A DNA stretch of 64,000 nucleotides, taken from positions 85,480 to 149,479 of the forward strand of contig MU619241.1 of assembly GCA_025201805.1 (NCBI GenBank), given 5' to 3'. Shown here one piece after another: positions 34,203 to 44,811 of this stretch (the stretch's first letter is position 1; the number at the start of each line of letters is the position of its first letter). The stretch is from Parasitella parasitica. Lineage: Eukaryota; Mucoromycota; Mucoromycetes; Mucorales; Mucoraceae. The position numbers were made by a program, and so were the translations under genes. Under the pieces are notes generated by a model that had not been told where the DNA came from, ran no database searches, and worked only from the letters and a program-made list of their open reading frames with translations.

Positions 34203-34766
34203 TTAAATGTAACCATTCACTTGTAGCGTTTTTTTGCCATAAATGACAGTGTTTAAAGTGACAGCGCCGAGTAAAGCAATTGGGATAGGCTTCATGGATT
34301 TCATGGCAGTCTTTGCATTCAAGAAACTCCACGACAAACACCAAGCTACTTGCTTGTAAGTCTCTAATGTAACCGTAATCCTAAATTTATCTTACCCATT
34401 GCAATTCCAGATCCATTCTCTGCATCACCTGCATTAGTCACATAACTATATTCCAGATACTGAATCGCACAACTCTCCATTCTGTTTCTACAAACTTACC
34501 CTGCTCCAGCAAAGATGCCCGTAAATGCCATGGTTTGAAACAAGCCTGGAATGCCTGGAGACTTTCGAACAGAAAGCGGCAACGTTGCCAATGCTATATC
34601 AGAATATTAGATGGCCATATCATCCAAATCCTTGCTGTACATTTGTATTACTGGCAGCTGACAATGCCCACATAGGGTAGGGCGACTCTGACTGTTTGTC
34701 AATCCATGTGCTTAACTTGTCCTGTACAGACGGTCCTGCTGTTGCTGCTGCTGATTCGGTTGACAT
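34203..34766 (-). CDS. AIM19: AIM19-like mitochondrial membrane protein
   Basis: Four minus-strand exons (34766-34652, 34593-34500, 34445-34396, 34348-34203) give 134 residues. Conserved stretches match the fungal AIM19 family (altered inheritance of mitochondria 19): SPYPMWALSAATLATLPLSV, PGIPGLFQTMAFTGIFAGAG, YVTNAGDAENGSGIAMVAWC and LSWSFLNAKTAMKS. Several helices are hydrophobic and the protein is predicted to sit in a mitochondrial membrane. Yeast AIM19 loss alters mitochondrial inheritance, but its molecular role is unknown. Intron 3 has two candidate acceptors; the one ending GCAAG keeps the conserved AWC frame. An alternative frame in the last exon is also open and cysteine-rich, but does not fit the family. 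Confidence 0.8.
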
Positions 34767-35904
34767 GCTTCAGGGTAATACTTGAAAGAAACCTTGTATT
34801 GCTCAGGGGTACAATAGATGCCAGGCTTTTGTCAAAGAAAATGTGACGTTCATTGCTATGTATGCACCGAGCTGGTCTGCATGTTGTTTTGAATGATCCC
34901 AATGATTTACAATCCGCAAAGAGATGCTTTGGTCTGATTAGTCGACATAAAAATGCTATCGTCGTAATTTGTGTTTGATCAATAGCGTGCATATTATTTT
35001 ATGCATGCAAGATTAGATACAATGGCTGACGAAACTTGAAATGCTAGTAACCACCATCTAGCTTTTTGTATCATGCTGACATGGCCTTGTCCCATAGCAT
35101 AGCTTCTCAACAAGAACTGCTCATTTGAGAGACTTACATTCTTTACTGGCCATCTTTATTGTTATTTCGAATGCCATTAGACCTTAATACTGACTAGCCG
35201 CAGCTAGCACAACGGACTGCAACTCAACTTGTAAGTGTAAGCCTTCTCCTGCGGGCGAAAAGGTATTTAAAAAGGGGAAAATGCTCGGATACAAATTTCG
35301 GCGATCTGTAAGAATCGAGGTCAAGTACAGTACCTAACAATACCTTTTGGAAATATATTTTGCACTAGTATAGAATATCCAAAGTTTATAGCAAAACCAT
35401 CCTGCTGCGATCTATCAGTATACCTCATCATGATTCAAACCTTGGTCGTGGTTCGTGACGGTAATGGCATGCCAGGTTGATTTTGTCACCCCAAAAAGAC
35501 AATAGCAGCATTTCCCTTCGATAAACAAGACACAGTACATTAAGGATAGGCCTACAATCATTAGGTATAGTTGCGACAGCATAAACAAATGCAAAAATTA
35601 GTTTTGGTTAGTATTTGGAACATTTAATAGTGGCCCATTGTAGAGATTTTTCATAAATGCGTTCATCTCTTTGAACCAACTATTAATACAATAGATAGTC
35701 GGGTATTGAGGGAAATTTCATAATTACAATCTTTCACAAAGCAGTGGCAATAACAGTGGTACAGGATGTATCAACTGCAGAACCAGCAGCTACAAACACT
35801 GCTTTGTTGATAGCAGCTTAAGCAAAAAAAAAAGTGTTTCGGGCTTGTTGTTGTTTCGCTCTCTGCTACCTTCTTTTCTCTATATCTTGACTCTTTTATC
35901 GGTC
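34767..35904. other. Divergent intergenic region, AIM19-like and M13 peptidase
   Basis: About 1.1 kb. A minus-strand open frame (34699-34992) overlaps the AIM19-like start in another frame and is probably leader sequence. A tRNA-like fold near 35199-35255 was rejected. The A-rich tract at 35824 lies just before the peptidase leader. Confidence 0.4.
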
Positions 35905-38656
35905 ATGTCTGATATTGATGCACCATTGATTCCAAAAAGAACACACGATCCAGAAGATCCAGAAGATTACAACCAAGAACAGCACAGTTTTGATGAGGAC
36001 GATGAGCAGGAGAGACGTACCACAGATTACGGCACTGAAGTATACCCTTATCCAGCACATCTTCAGCCTGGTCATTTCACATCTCTGGAAAAGCTGTTCT
36101 TTTTCCTCTGTTCGCTTTTATTGATTCTGCTGTTCGTTTTCGTGGGGCTGTATGCAAGAAGCAGCCAAAAAGAAGACGATGATCCAGCGTCCAGAATGCC
36201 CTCACCCAAGACACCAAAGAATCATACTAAAGATCAGGTACAGCGAATCGACGGTTTTATGAGATTATACATGATTATTTATTTGTTTGTGTTTCTTCTT
36301 TTATAGTCTTATTGTTTGGATTACAGCTGTATCATCACTGCTGCTCATATCTTACAGGCAAGTTGGTGTCTTTTCGCTGAATGCTTGTAGTAACATTTTC
36401 TTAGGATGTGGATCGCGAATTGGATCCTTGCGATGATTTTTATGCGTACACTTGTAAGCCTTGTTTTCCGTTTGATATCTCATGTAGTTGACTGTTTGTT
36501 GTATATTGTAGGCAGTAAATGGGTTCAAAGCCATTTGATACCAGATGTTAGATCAAGGATTGACGCTTACACAATGACAACTGATGCCATTCATCATCGG
36601 TTGGATCAGATCCTGAGCCGAGATTTTGACAGATTCAACCCAACTGAAAAGGAAGATGTCTTTTTACCCAGCCCTGATCGCATTCTCGACAGACAATTGT
36701 TCATCAAATTAAGCGACTTTTACCAATCCTGCATGAATCAGGATGCTATCGAAGAAGCAGGTGTAGCACCATTGTACGATATATTTCGCACCATTCGCCA
36801 ATTGATTCCTTTGGATCAACCCGTTCATTCAGATAATCTGCATAATACATTAGCATTCTTGTCAGATCGAGAAATATGGGCACTTTTTGAAATGAAGACC
36901 CTACCTGACTCTCTACATCCAACCAAACCCAGTCTTTCTTTATCGCAGGGACAATTAGGCCTACCTCATAGAGAACTATACGATGATCCCGAAATCATTT
37001 CGGTTTACATGCATGTAGTGACCTCCTTGTTGGATATCATATTCAAACAGGACACAGATAACGAATTTGGCTGGAAAACATGGAGTACCATTGCAACAGC
37101 GCGCCGCATTGTAGAATTTGAAAAGAAACTGGCGCTAGCAACATTCACTGATGCCCAGCATCCTGAGAGATGGAGTGTGGAGCGACTACAGAACGAGGCG
37201 CCCAACATTGATTGGCAATCTTTTATCAAGCATCATACAGCCTTGCCTGATCATATTCTAATTCCAACGCCAACGTTTATTGCAAATTACAATGAAGCTT
37301 TGAGATCATCTAATGGACGCACGCTGCAAATGTATTTGATTTGGCGGACCATTTGGAAATATCTCGATGTCATGGGAGAAGAGCTTGTAGCGCCTAAAAG
37401 AAAATTAGACGCTAAATTGAGTGGGATTGAGCCAAGGGCAAAGCCTGAACGTCGTGACACTTGTATTGAGCTGATTGATCATAGTGCAATGGGTTTGTTG
37501 ATGGGTCGATACTTTGTAATGGATCACCAACAGCAACAAATAGCCCAAGCTAAATCAAAAATAGAGGAAATGGGGCACATGATTGTAAAAATACTGCAGA
37601 ATCGTGTGCCTTATTTAGGGTGGGTACCGAAGGACGATGGGACTACTCGCAATGAAATCTTGACCAAACTGCAGCATATCGAATTTGAAATAGGATTCTC
37701 TACTGCAGAACCCAGTATCCACAATGTCATTTCTTTAGCCGAGTATTTTGGAGATGTTGTAATTGTTAAGGATAGTTTTTTTGACAACATGATGAGAAAT
37801 AACAAGCATCGCGTAAGGCAAACTTGGAGGTCGCTGAGCCAGACCACTGTTGACAAGCATGCATGGAAGATAAATGCTCAGAGTGTAGATATTTCGTATA
37901 ACAGGGAGCTGAACAAAGTAAGCCAGTAGATAAAAGGGAGTTTGCAGTATCTGAGTCCTATCTGCTTAGGTGATTATTCCTGGCGGCTTGTTGCAGCTGC
38001 CATATTTTGATCCAAACGGACCTCAGTATTTGTATTTCGGAACAATTGGGTGGCTGATTGGTCACGAAATCATGGTAAGTGGAGACACCCTCCAATCATA
38101 TGAAGTAAACCAGCTCGTCTGACCCCACGTGGTTTGTTAATATAGCATGGATTTGATACAATCGGAAGGAACTACAATGTGGAGGGAATATTCGGACAGT
38201 GGTGGACAAATGACACGATTCAGCAGCTAGATTCTCAAAACAAATGCTTGATAGATCAATACAATGCGTTCGGAATAAACGGAGAAAGAACGCTCGACAA
38301 CAACTTTGCAGATCACGGTGGACTTTTGATAGAATATTTGGATGCTACTGCTACAACAATAGCAACAAAGATCCCCGGTTTAGATCCTTGGACAGAGGAC
38401 CAGCTAAGTTACATACAGTTTGCTCGAATGAAGTGTAGTAAGAGTACCGCAGAACAACAGGTAAAAGTCAACTGGGAGCCACGACATCTATTATTTAGCT
38501 CATTTTTACTCGGTTTAGCTTCTTGTTAAGGACTATTCACCTGATCGACTTCGTGTGAATGGTCCATTGATCAATTCCAAGCATTTTTCCAAAACTTTTC
38601 GATGCAAGAAAGGCTCTTTTATGAACCCGAAAGATGAAAAATGTCGAGTTTGGTAA
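35905..38656 (+). CDS. M13-family (neprilysin-like) membrane metallopeptidase, divergent active site
   Basis: Type II membrane protein of 794 residues from seven exons (35905-36237, 36307-36357, 36405-36453, 36512-37917, 37970-38074, 38146-38460, 38531-38656). A hydrophilic N-terminus (MSDIDAPLIPKR) is followed by one helix, LFFFLCSLLLILLFVFVGLY, at about 64-83. The ectodomain has the M13 landmark ELDPCDDFYAYTC, and the C-terminus ends in the family motif CRVW. HExxH is intact: His645-Glu646-Ile-Met-His649, split by an intron. The usual ENxAD, whose Glu is the third zinc ligand, reads NNFAD with Asn at about 700. The NAxY substrate motif reads DISY. It may be weakly active or a pseudo-enzyme. 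Intron 2 is GC-AG. An upstream in-frame ATG at 35845 would add a hydrophobic stretch and is less likely. Confidence 0.85.
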
Positions 38657-38759
38657 TAATTTTTCCCTCTTTTCTTTTTCCTTTTTTTTTTTTTCCTACA
38701 TTTTATTTATATTTACATTGTAATATAATTTAATGATACCTTAGAAATAAAGTCTCAAT

Positions 38760-40450
38760 ATGAAATTCGGTAAACAGCTTGAAACTGAGGCGGAAGGTAT
38801 CCCTTCAGAATGGAGACCCTATCTTATTCAATACAAAACTTTGAAAAAGCTCATTACTAAGGTTGCCGAGGAAATTGAAAGTAGGGGGCTCTCTACTTCC
38901 TTATTGCACGAATGCTTGGATGAAGATGGCCGTGTATCGTCTGCTGTCAAGGACGAGGAAGATGAAGGTATTCCTAAGATCAAGTACTATTTTACAGGTA
39001 AGTTTGAATGGGACGTTCATTAGCAAAGACTCAAGCTTTGTTGCATTAGGTGAGCCGCCCAATGTCAAGCCTAATATAGAATTTATCTACGATTCCGAAG
39101 AGCCCAAAGTTCAAAAAGCACTTTCAAGATTGCTATCATCGTCTGCTACAGCAGCAGCAGCATCAGATTATTTAGAAAGACCAAAGCTAGAATTCAAGAG
39201 GAGTCAAAACAACAAGGATTTCTTTTCTCTGTCAACCGATGCTGCTGCAACAAAAGGTGATACAACACTGGAAGATCAAGATGAACACATTTTGGTTAAA
39301 GCTCCGACCGTAAAACGACAACGACGAAGCTCGACGGTGACGCTGGTAAAAGAATTATTGATTTTGACTCTTGAGGAGAAAGATAGAATCAAAGATAGAG
39401 AGTCAAGCGAGCGACTAGATTCAGAGGAAAATCGAGAAAAGCACGAAAAGCACATTAAAACATTAGTTGTCGAATTGGAACAGGATGATGAATTTTTCAA
39501 ATTTTTGATGGAAGAACTACAACAAGCTAATATGCTGCAGAATTTCACCTCGCAAAAATTTCAGCATAATATCTCTGATCTTGAAATGAGAATGACAAAA
39601 GTTGCTGCGCCAACGCAAAAAACAGACATGTACAACTGGCGCAAAATATTTTCCATTTACATGGACGCACAGATCTTTCAGGGCAATGCAGAATCAGATC
39701 GAACATTTCGTTCAGTAGAGAGAGCTAAAAAGCAAATGGCCTGGTTTATTGAACAACTTGGAAAAACTCGATTACTCAACAAGCTTAAATCTAAAGAATC
39801 CAAGTCTGCATTCGAGCAATTTGTCGCTTTAAACACTGAGCTAATTACTATGAAGCATTATCAAATGCTGAATCAAACTGCGATGCGGAAAATCCTCAAG
39901 AAACACGACAAGAGAAGTGGACTGACTGCAAGCCAAAGCTTCCTGGAAATTGTATCTACAGACGCGCTATTTAGTCCAAAGCTGGCAAATATGTTGTATG
40001 CCACCATCACCTCCAAAGTGACAACAATTATACCACAACCCGAAGATTATGGTAACATTTGCGGTGCCTGTGAAGAGTATATATAACTGAATCAATTATT
40101 ATGTAGCTTGTCCAGTTTGTATGTCTGTAGCATGGAGACCCATTCGATTGGCGTGTAGTCATGTCTTTTGTGTTCGCTGTCTCATCAAAGCACAAAAGAA
40201 GAAAATGGATAGCTGTCCACTATGCCGCCATCCCACAGCTGTGAGATCCGCCACTGCTCTAAATTTAGATGAAGGTTTACAGAACTTTCTCAAGCTTTAT
40301 TTTCCACATGAGATCAAAGAAAAGAAGCGGGAGAATGAGCGTGAACAAGCAATTGAGGATGTGCAAGCAATGACTGGAAAGAAATACACCGAAGAACAGC
40401 TGATAAGATTGAGCCAAAATCAATCTGATGCAAAATGTAACATCATGTAA
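38760..40450 (+). CDS. SPX-RING E3 ubiquitin ligase
   Basis: Three exons (38760-38997, 39050-40051, 40107-40450) give 527 residues. The N-terminus is an SPX domain (MKFGKQLETEAEGIPSEWRP, YLIQYKTLKKLI), which senses inositol pyrophosphates and so phosphate status. It is interrupted by a charged insertion and resumes with DDEFFKFLMEELQQANMLQN, then FEQFVALNTELITMKHYQML and MRKILKKHDKRSGL, the typical SPX C-terminal helices with KKHDK. A C3HC4 RING follows: CPVC, CSHVFCVRC, CPLC. The tail is charged and ends CNIM; this resembles a CaaX box, so prenylation is possible but unproven. The layout matches the NLA/BAH1 type of SPX-RING ligases that control phosphate transporter turnover in plants. It starts 103 bp after the M13 gene and is convergent with the next gene, 133 bp away. 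Confidence 0.9.
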
Positions 40451-40583
40451 AATAGATACAGTAATTTATTATAAAGTCAAATAAAAAGATCAAGGTAGTT
40501 GGTATATTTTTGTTGTATATTTTATACGTATTTACAAAAAAAAAAGAAAGAAAAACGCACACACACACAAACTGTTGACCAGT

Positions 40584-41398
40584 TCATGGCTGATAAGGAG
40601 GTGGGGGTAATAGTGGATTAGGCGAAGATGAGGAAGGACTGGACAAAGATATTGCGGTAATATCTAAATTTCGATCAACATTCAATTTTCTTTCATGTTG
40701 TTGTTGTGCCTTTTGTTGCTGTAGCAACCTCAATTGCAATTGATATTGTTGCATCATTGGACTCACATCTTCCACATGAGTAACTGCTGGTTTAGGTGGT
40801 TCAACATGACTATCAAAATCACTTGCAAACTGACCAAATCTCAGATTATTGCAGTTTTCAATACTTGTTTGAACCATGCTGTTTTCAATGTCGCTCGTTA
40901 CATTGGCAGCCAATTCTTTTCTGCTCTGTGAGCTACGACGATTTCGCTTTCTTCTGCACATGAGGAATATAGTAACTGCCATTGCAATAGCACCAACAAT
41001 ACCAATGACAGCGGCGATTATATGTACCGTATTAAATGCAGGTGTATGTTCTGTATGTGTTGCAAATGTAGAGCCTCCTGAGGCTGATCTTTTAACATGA
41101 TTGTTGTGAATATAGGTTACACTAACGAAAAAAAAAATCAGTCAAGTTTTCTACTTTCTTCTTTTCATATAAAAGAAATCACCTATTGACATGATTATTA
41201 TAATCATTCTGTATTGGAATTATCATCGGTTTTATAGCTGAGCTTTTATTATATAGATTGTTGTATTTGAAAATGTCGTAATGCTTAAAAAACAAGCTGG
41301 GTATGGTAAACGGCCTTAATTTCCAAGTTGAGCAGCAGAAGATGATATGAATACAAGAAAGAGAAGAAGGAAGAAAGGAAGATTGTCATAAACGACAT
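40584..41398 (-). CDS. Single-pass membrane protein with PPxY tail, unknown family
   Basis: Three minus-strand exons (41398-41355, 41314-41183, 41121-40584) give 237 residues. The N-terminus is a signal-peptide-like stretch MSFMTIFLSSFFSFLP. A short Asn/His-rich outer part follows, including NDYNNHVNS. One clear membrane helix is IIAAVIGIVGAIAMAVTIFL, then a basic stop-transfer CRRKRNRR. The cytoplasmic tail has a Gln-rich coiled segment (MMQQYQLQLRLLQQQKAQQQ) and ends SPNPLLPPPPYQP, which contains a PPxY motif, the ligand of WW domains such as those of Rsp5/Nedd4 ligases. The first intron (40 nt) is inferred from frame and branch site and is the least certain part. Adaptor-like function is an inference from the tail. 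Confidence 0.6.
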
Positions 41399-41722
41399 TT
41401 TATGGGTGTTTCGGGCTTACAAAAAGTAGCTAGAAGGTAAGGAACGTCAGGAAGATACTTATGAAAGTTAATTTTACAAGCACTGCGAAAGTACGGAAAT
41501 CTGTGATGAGCTTTAGGTAACCATCTACTGCAAAAAATTGGTAACAGTATTTGATTGGTTAATGTAAAACACATTTATCAGGGACCCCTTTTGTGATTTA
41601 GGCCTCTCTCCTTATACTAAACAATTAGGTTGCTTATAATAGTAATGCAATAAAGTGAAATTCATCTTGTTGAAGCCTTCTTTCTTTTTCTCCCCTTTGT
41701 AAAATTTATTTTGCGACGCAAG
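41399..41722. promoter_or_regulatory. Divergent promoter region, PPxY protein and Sel1 protein
   Basis: About 320 bp separate the two divergent start codons. There is a CT-rich tract before the plus-strand gene (TTCTTTCTTTTTCTCCCC at about 41678). I see no clear TATA box. Confidence 0.4.
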
Positions 41723-42570
41723 ATGCTACTAAAAAGATTGCAATCCCTATTTAATGATAATAAATCTATCAAGTAACTACATTTTCTCGCATTAATCTTG
41801 TGTTATAAAATGAATATTATTATTTACACACGCAAACAAAAAAAAAACATATTTGTTATTTTTAGAGCTCAAGTGTATTCTCAAGAATCTATTCAACAGG
41901 TAATAAAAGAAAGGAAAGAAGAAAGCCACTCTCCTATTTTTCTAGAAATTTAATATTATTGTGCGCTTTATAGTCAGCAGCTTCTTTGCCTTGTTCCATT
42001 GCAAGATCAAATTTAAAAGACCAACAAATAGATCAGCATGTTCAATCTGGTATTCATCATCATGAATTAGGTCAGTTGGAAAAAGCAACACATTGTTTTC
42101 GATTAGCATCAAAAGAAGGCTGCCCAATTGGAATGTTCTTGTATGGTATATCTTTGCGACATGGATGGGGTTGTAAACCAAATACCTCTCTTGCATTTCA
42201 ATATCTACAGACAGCAGCAAAGCATGCCGTAGAGGATCTTCTGCATGGAGATGAATACGCACTTGCATCAAAAGGTGAACTGATCATGGCTATTTACGAA
42301 TTGGGTGTCTCATTCCAACAAGGTTGGGGCGTTACCAAAAGCAAAGAAACTGCATTTTATTACTTTGAAATCGCTGCAAATCTGGGCGATTGTGATGCCA
42401 TGAATGATTTAGCATTTTGCTATATTCATGGCCATGGCGTAAAAAAAAATGTTTACAAAGCTGCCCAATTTTACAGAATGGCTGCAAACCAGGGTCATGG
42501 CCAAATAGGAAACTCATGGATTTGGAAAGACAAATATAATATTGTAGATGATCCTGACTGGGGCAAATGA
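41723..42570 (+). CDS. Sel1-like repeat protein
   Basis: Three exons (41723-41772, 41866-41899, 41974-42570) give 226 residues. After a short N-terminus (MLLKRLQSLFNDNK) come four or five Sel1-like alpha/alpha repeats with the usual G-W-G-x-x, AFxxxxxAA spacing: HHELGQLEKATHCFRLAS, YGISLRHGWGCKPNTSLAFQ, LGVSFQQGWGVTKSKETAFY, CYIHGHGVKKNVYKAAQFY and RMAANQGHGQIGNSWIWKDK. The end, NSWIWKDKY plus DDPDWGK, is typical of a fungal group related to Dsf2 and chitin-synthase regulators. Such repeats are protein-interaction scaffolds; the partner is unknown. The second exon is only 34 nt. Confidence 0.8.
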
Positions 42571-44811
42571 GTGTTTATTGAACAAGTTATCTCTGCCTCA
42601 ATGTATAACCACACTTTTAATCTTAGTTACGCAGCTACCTATTTGTGTTTACTGCTCTCCTTTATCTTTTTTTTTATTGCTCTTCTCGTTGTGTTTCATT
42701 GGTTATTTATTATATTATTTAAATATGATGCTAGAATCAATTCACTCCTTGACGTATAATAGAGTCAAAAGATTAATAAACACGACAAGTGTCAAACTAT
42801 TACCATCATTTATATGCATCACATTTTGGATGATTCCCCTGGATATCATAGCAACATGTTTTATTGCAATAAGCAACATTCAAAACTATATCAAATATAA
42901 CCACAGCATAGCAAAATTTTAAATTAAAAAGTGAACTTATGCATCGCACTGATATTTTATACATTAACAGAGAGAATTCATTTTTAATGCACAGAACACT
43001 TTTCTTTCTTCGTTAGCAGTTAATATATGTTACATTTATCAATACGGTACAAGCTGGTCTGTCCCGCTTCACAAATATCTTTAGTCTATCATCGCGCAGC
43101 GCTTGATGATGGCAGCCTCTCAGTAAATAATTGTGATAATATATCTATTAAACCTTCACTTCACCACTATACGATGTAAACAAAAAAATTTTGCTCATCA
43201 ATATCAGTATGATAAACCACCTTTTCTGCTAACTCTATTTTGTAACAAAATATGCTTATAAAGAGATTCGTAGGCTACTATTAGTATTACTTTTACCAAA
43301 TAATCTGCAACACAGCTTGTAATATTTGATTACAGATAATATTTTGAGAGAGAGAGAGGCATTTTCTCGATTGCTTTTATGTGCATTGTCAATACTCAAT
43401 GCTGCTAATTATCTTGATTTTCGTTTCGGTATTTTCTTGAACTCAAGGAATTAAATGCTTCATTAGAGCTTTTACTTTCTTGAGAAGAGGTTTTACTCCC
43501 TTGGGCTCCCTCCTGCCGGTTCTAAAAGCGTTCTCTCCAGGTTCCTTTTGTCTACTCGTCGATGATTGATGGTGTTGCCCTGCAGACTCGTATTTCTGGA
43601 AATACTTGGTATTCTTTTCCTCATTTAAAACAGTAATAAGCGAATTATTTTTTAATATTTTAAATTGTGTCAGTATTTTACATTGCGCTAATAACTTCAT
43701 CCCAGTTCCACACAACCAACAGGGATACATTGATCTAGTACATTGGCTCGTTTCGAGAATTTTAGAAAAATACAACAAATGAATTTTAAGCTTGGTCCGT
43801 TGCGTCTGGATCCTGCAATAAGCAATGATGTATTGCATACAGATCAAATATACCATATTTATTCAAAGGATTTGGCGTATACTGAACAATTTTGTGTCCT
43901 CCCTTTTTAAAAAGTCTATTTTATAAGCTATAAACGGTTATTGCCTATGCTACTGATCTGCCCATAATACCACATTTAACAAGAAACAAAAGTCCTCATC
44001 AAACTGGAATCATATAGTATGCGAAAAGTTAGCCCCTTTCTAATATAAATAATTTTGGATAAAAAACCCTTAATTTATGATTATCTTCAAGATTAGCATA
44101 TAAAATGTCGTGACATATATACATATTGTATATGAAACAAAGAGCAACTAAGCGGCACATATTCAATTACATCAATCAAATTATAAATAAAATTCTCAAT
44201 TTATAAAGCCTGTCAGTTTTATCCTTTTCCCAGTATTTTCTCTCCTTGATTTGTCATTAAAGAAAGGGGGTTGTTATTTTTAAGAAATGTCTGCTCGGCT
44301 ATACCTATTGTCCGTACCAGTTTATGATATTCATGAAACATGTGGCAACATTTTTGTTTATTTACGTTTCCGTTTTAAGCTTGATCTTCACATGCTGGTA
44401 GATGTGGCCAAGACATTTTCATGATTTTTTGTTTATTTTGGAAGCGCGCCAGCAGCACGTTAATAATCCTCTCAGAAGATTGGATGTTATTACAGCTTGG
44501 ACATCCAATGCTCAAATGAAGTCGTAAAGCATGATCTATTATTCCGTATAAACCGGACCAAACAACAATAAGCGGTAGTAAAGAGATCAAGGTTGTTGCC
44601 GGAATGTTTTCCGGGCAAACAAACAAAAAGATTTCAACAATTACAGAAAAAATACATGTAAATTTATTAAAAATAAAATCTAATATTTATGATACAAATA
44701 ATAACAAATTGGATACTATACAATGGTGTCGTTAATCTGAAGATAGTTATAATAAGGGAATGACTGAAGAAAGTCGATTTTCTTTAGCTTGCTGTCTATA
44801 TCTATGTCAAT
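42571..44811. other. Gene-poor region with repeat remnants
   Basis: About 2.2 kb between the Sel1 gene and the 3' end of the pseudokinase gene. Plus-strand hydrophobic frames just after 42571 overlap the Sel1 3' end and look like chance. A minus-strand frame at 43443-43856 carries a dispersed repeat (separate entry). A minus-strand frame at 44375-44626 lacks an ATG. Confidence 0.4.
43443..43856 (-). repeat. Coding-like remnant with a dispersed repeat
   Basis: An open frame of 137 codons includes MYPCWLCGTGMKLLAQCKI and YESAGQHHQSSTSRQKEP. The 39-nt segment 43559-43597 recurs at 55859-55897 with six differences, all C/T transitions. It is therefore probably transposon-derived and not a resident gene. 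No family recognised; the N-terminal CxxC could be a remnant zinc motif. Confidence 0.4.

Noticed and set aside
34699-34992. 97-codon minus-strand frame overlapping the start of the AIM19-like gene
   Set aside because: It is out of frame with the family-supported protein and more likely part of its leader.
35199-35255. tRNA-like fold with CCGCAG/CTGCGG ends and a GCA triplet in a loop-like position
   Set aside because: No B-box (GGTTCGANTCC-type) sequence, only about 57 nt, and no proper D or T arm, so it is not a functional tRNA gene.
35845-35904. Upstream ATG adding 20 hydrophobic residues to the M13 peptidase
   Set aside because: Type II M13 proteins begin with a hydrophilic cytoplasmic tail; the Met at 35905 gives this, while the extension would create a second, unneeded hydrophobic segment.
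42571-42922. Hydrophobic open frames after the Sel1 gene
   Set aside because: They overlap the Sel1 coding end or 3' region, two different frames are open at once, and the composition is that of T-rich sequence.
44375-44626. 83-codon frame with a possible membrane helix
   Set aside because: The frame opens at TTG rather than ATG and has no upstream exon or promoter-like context.
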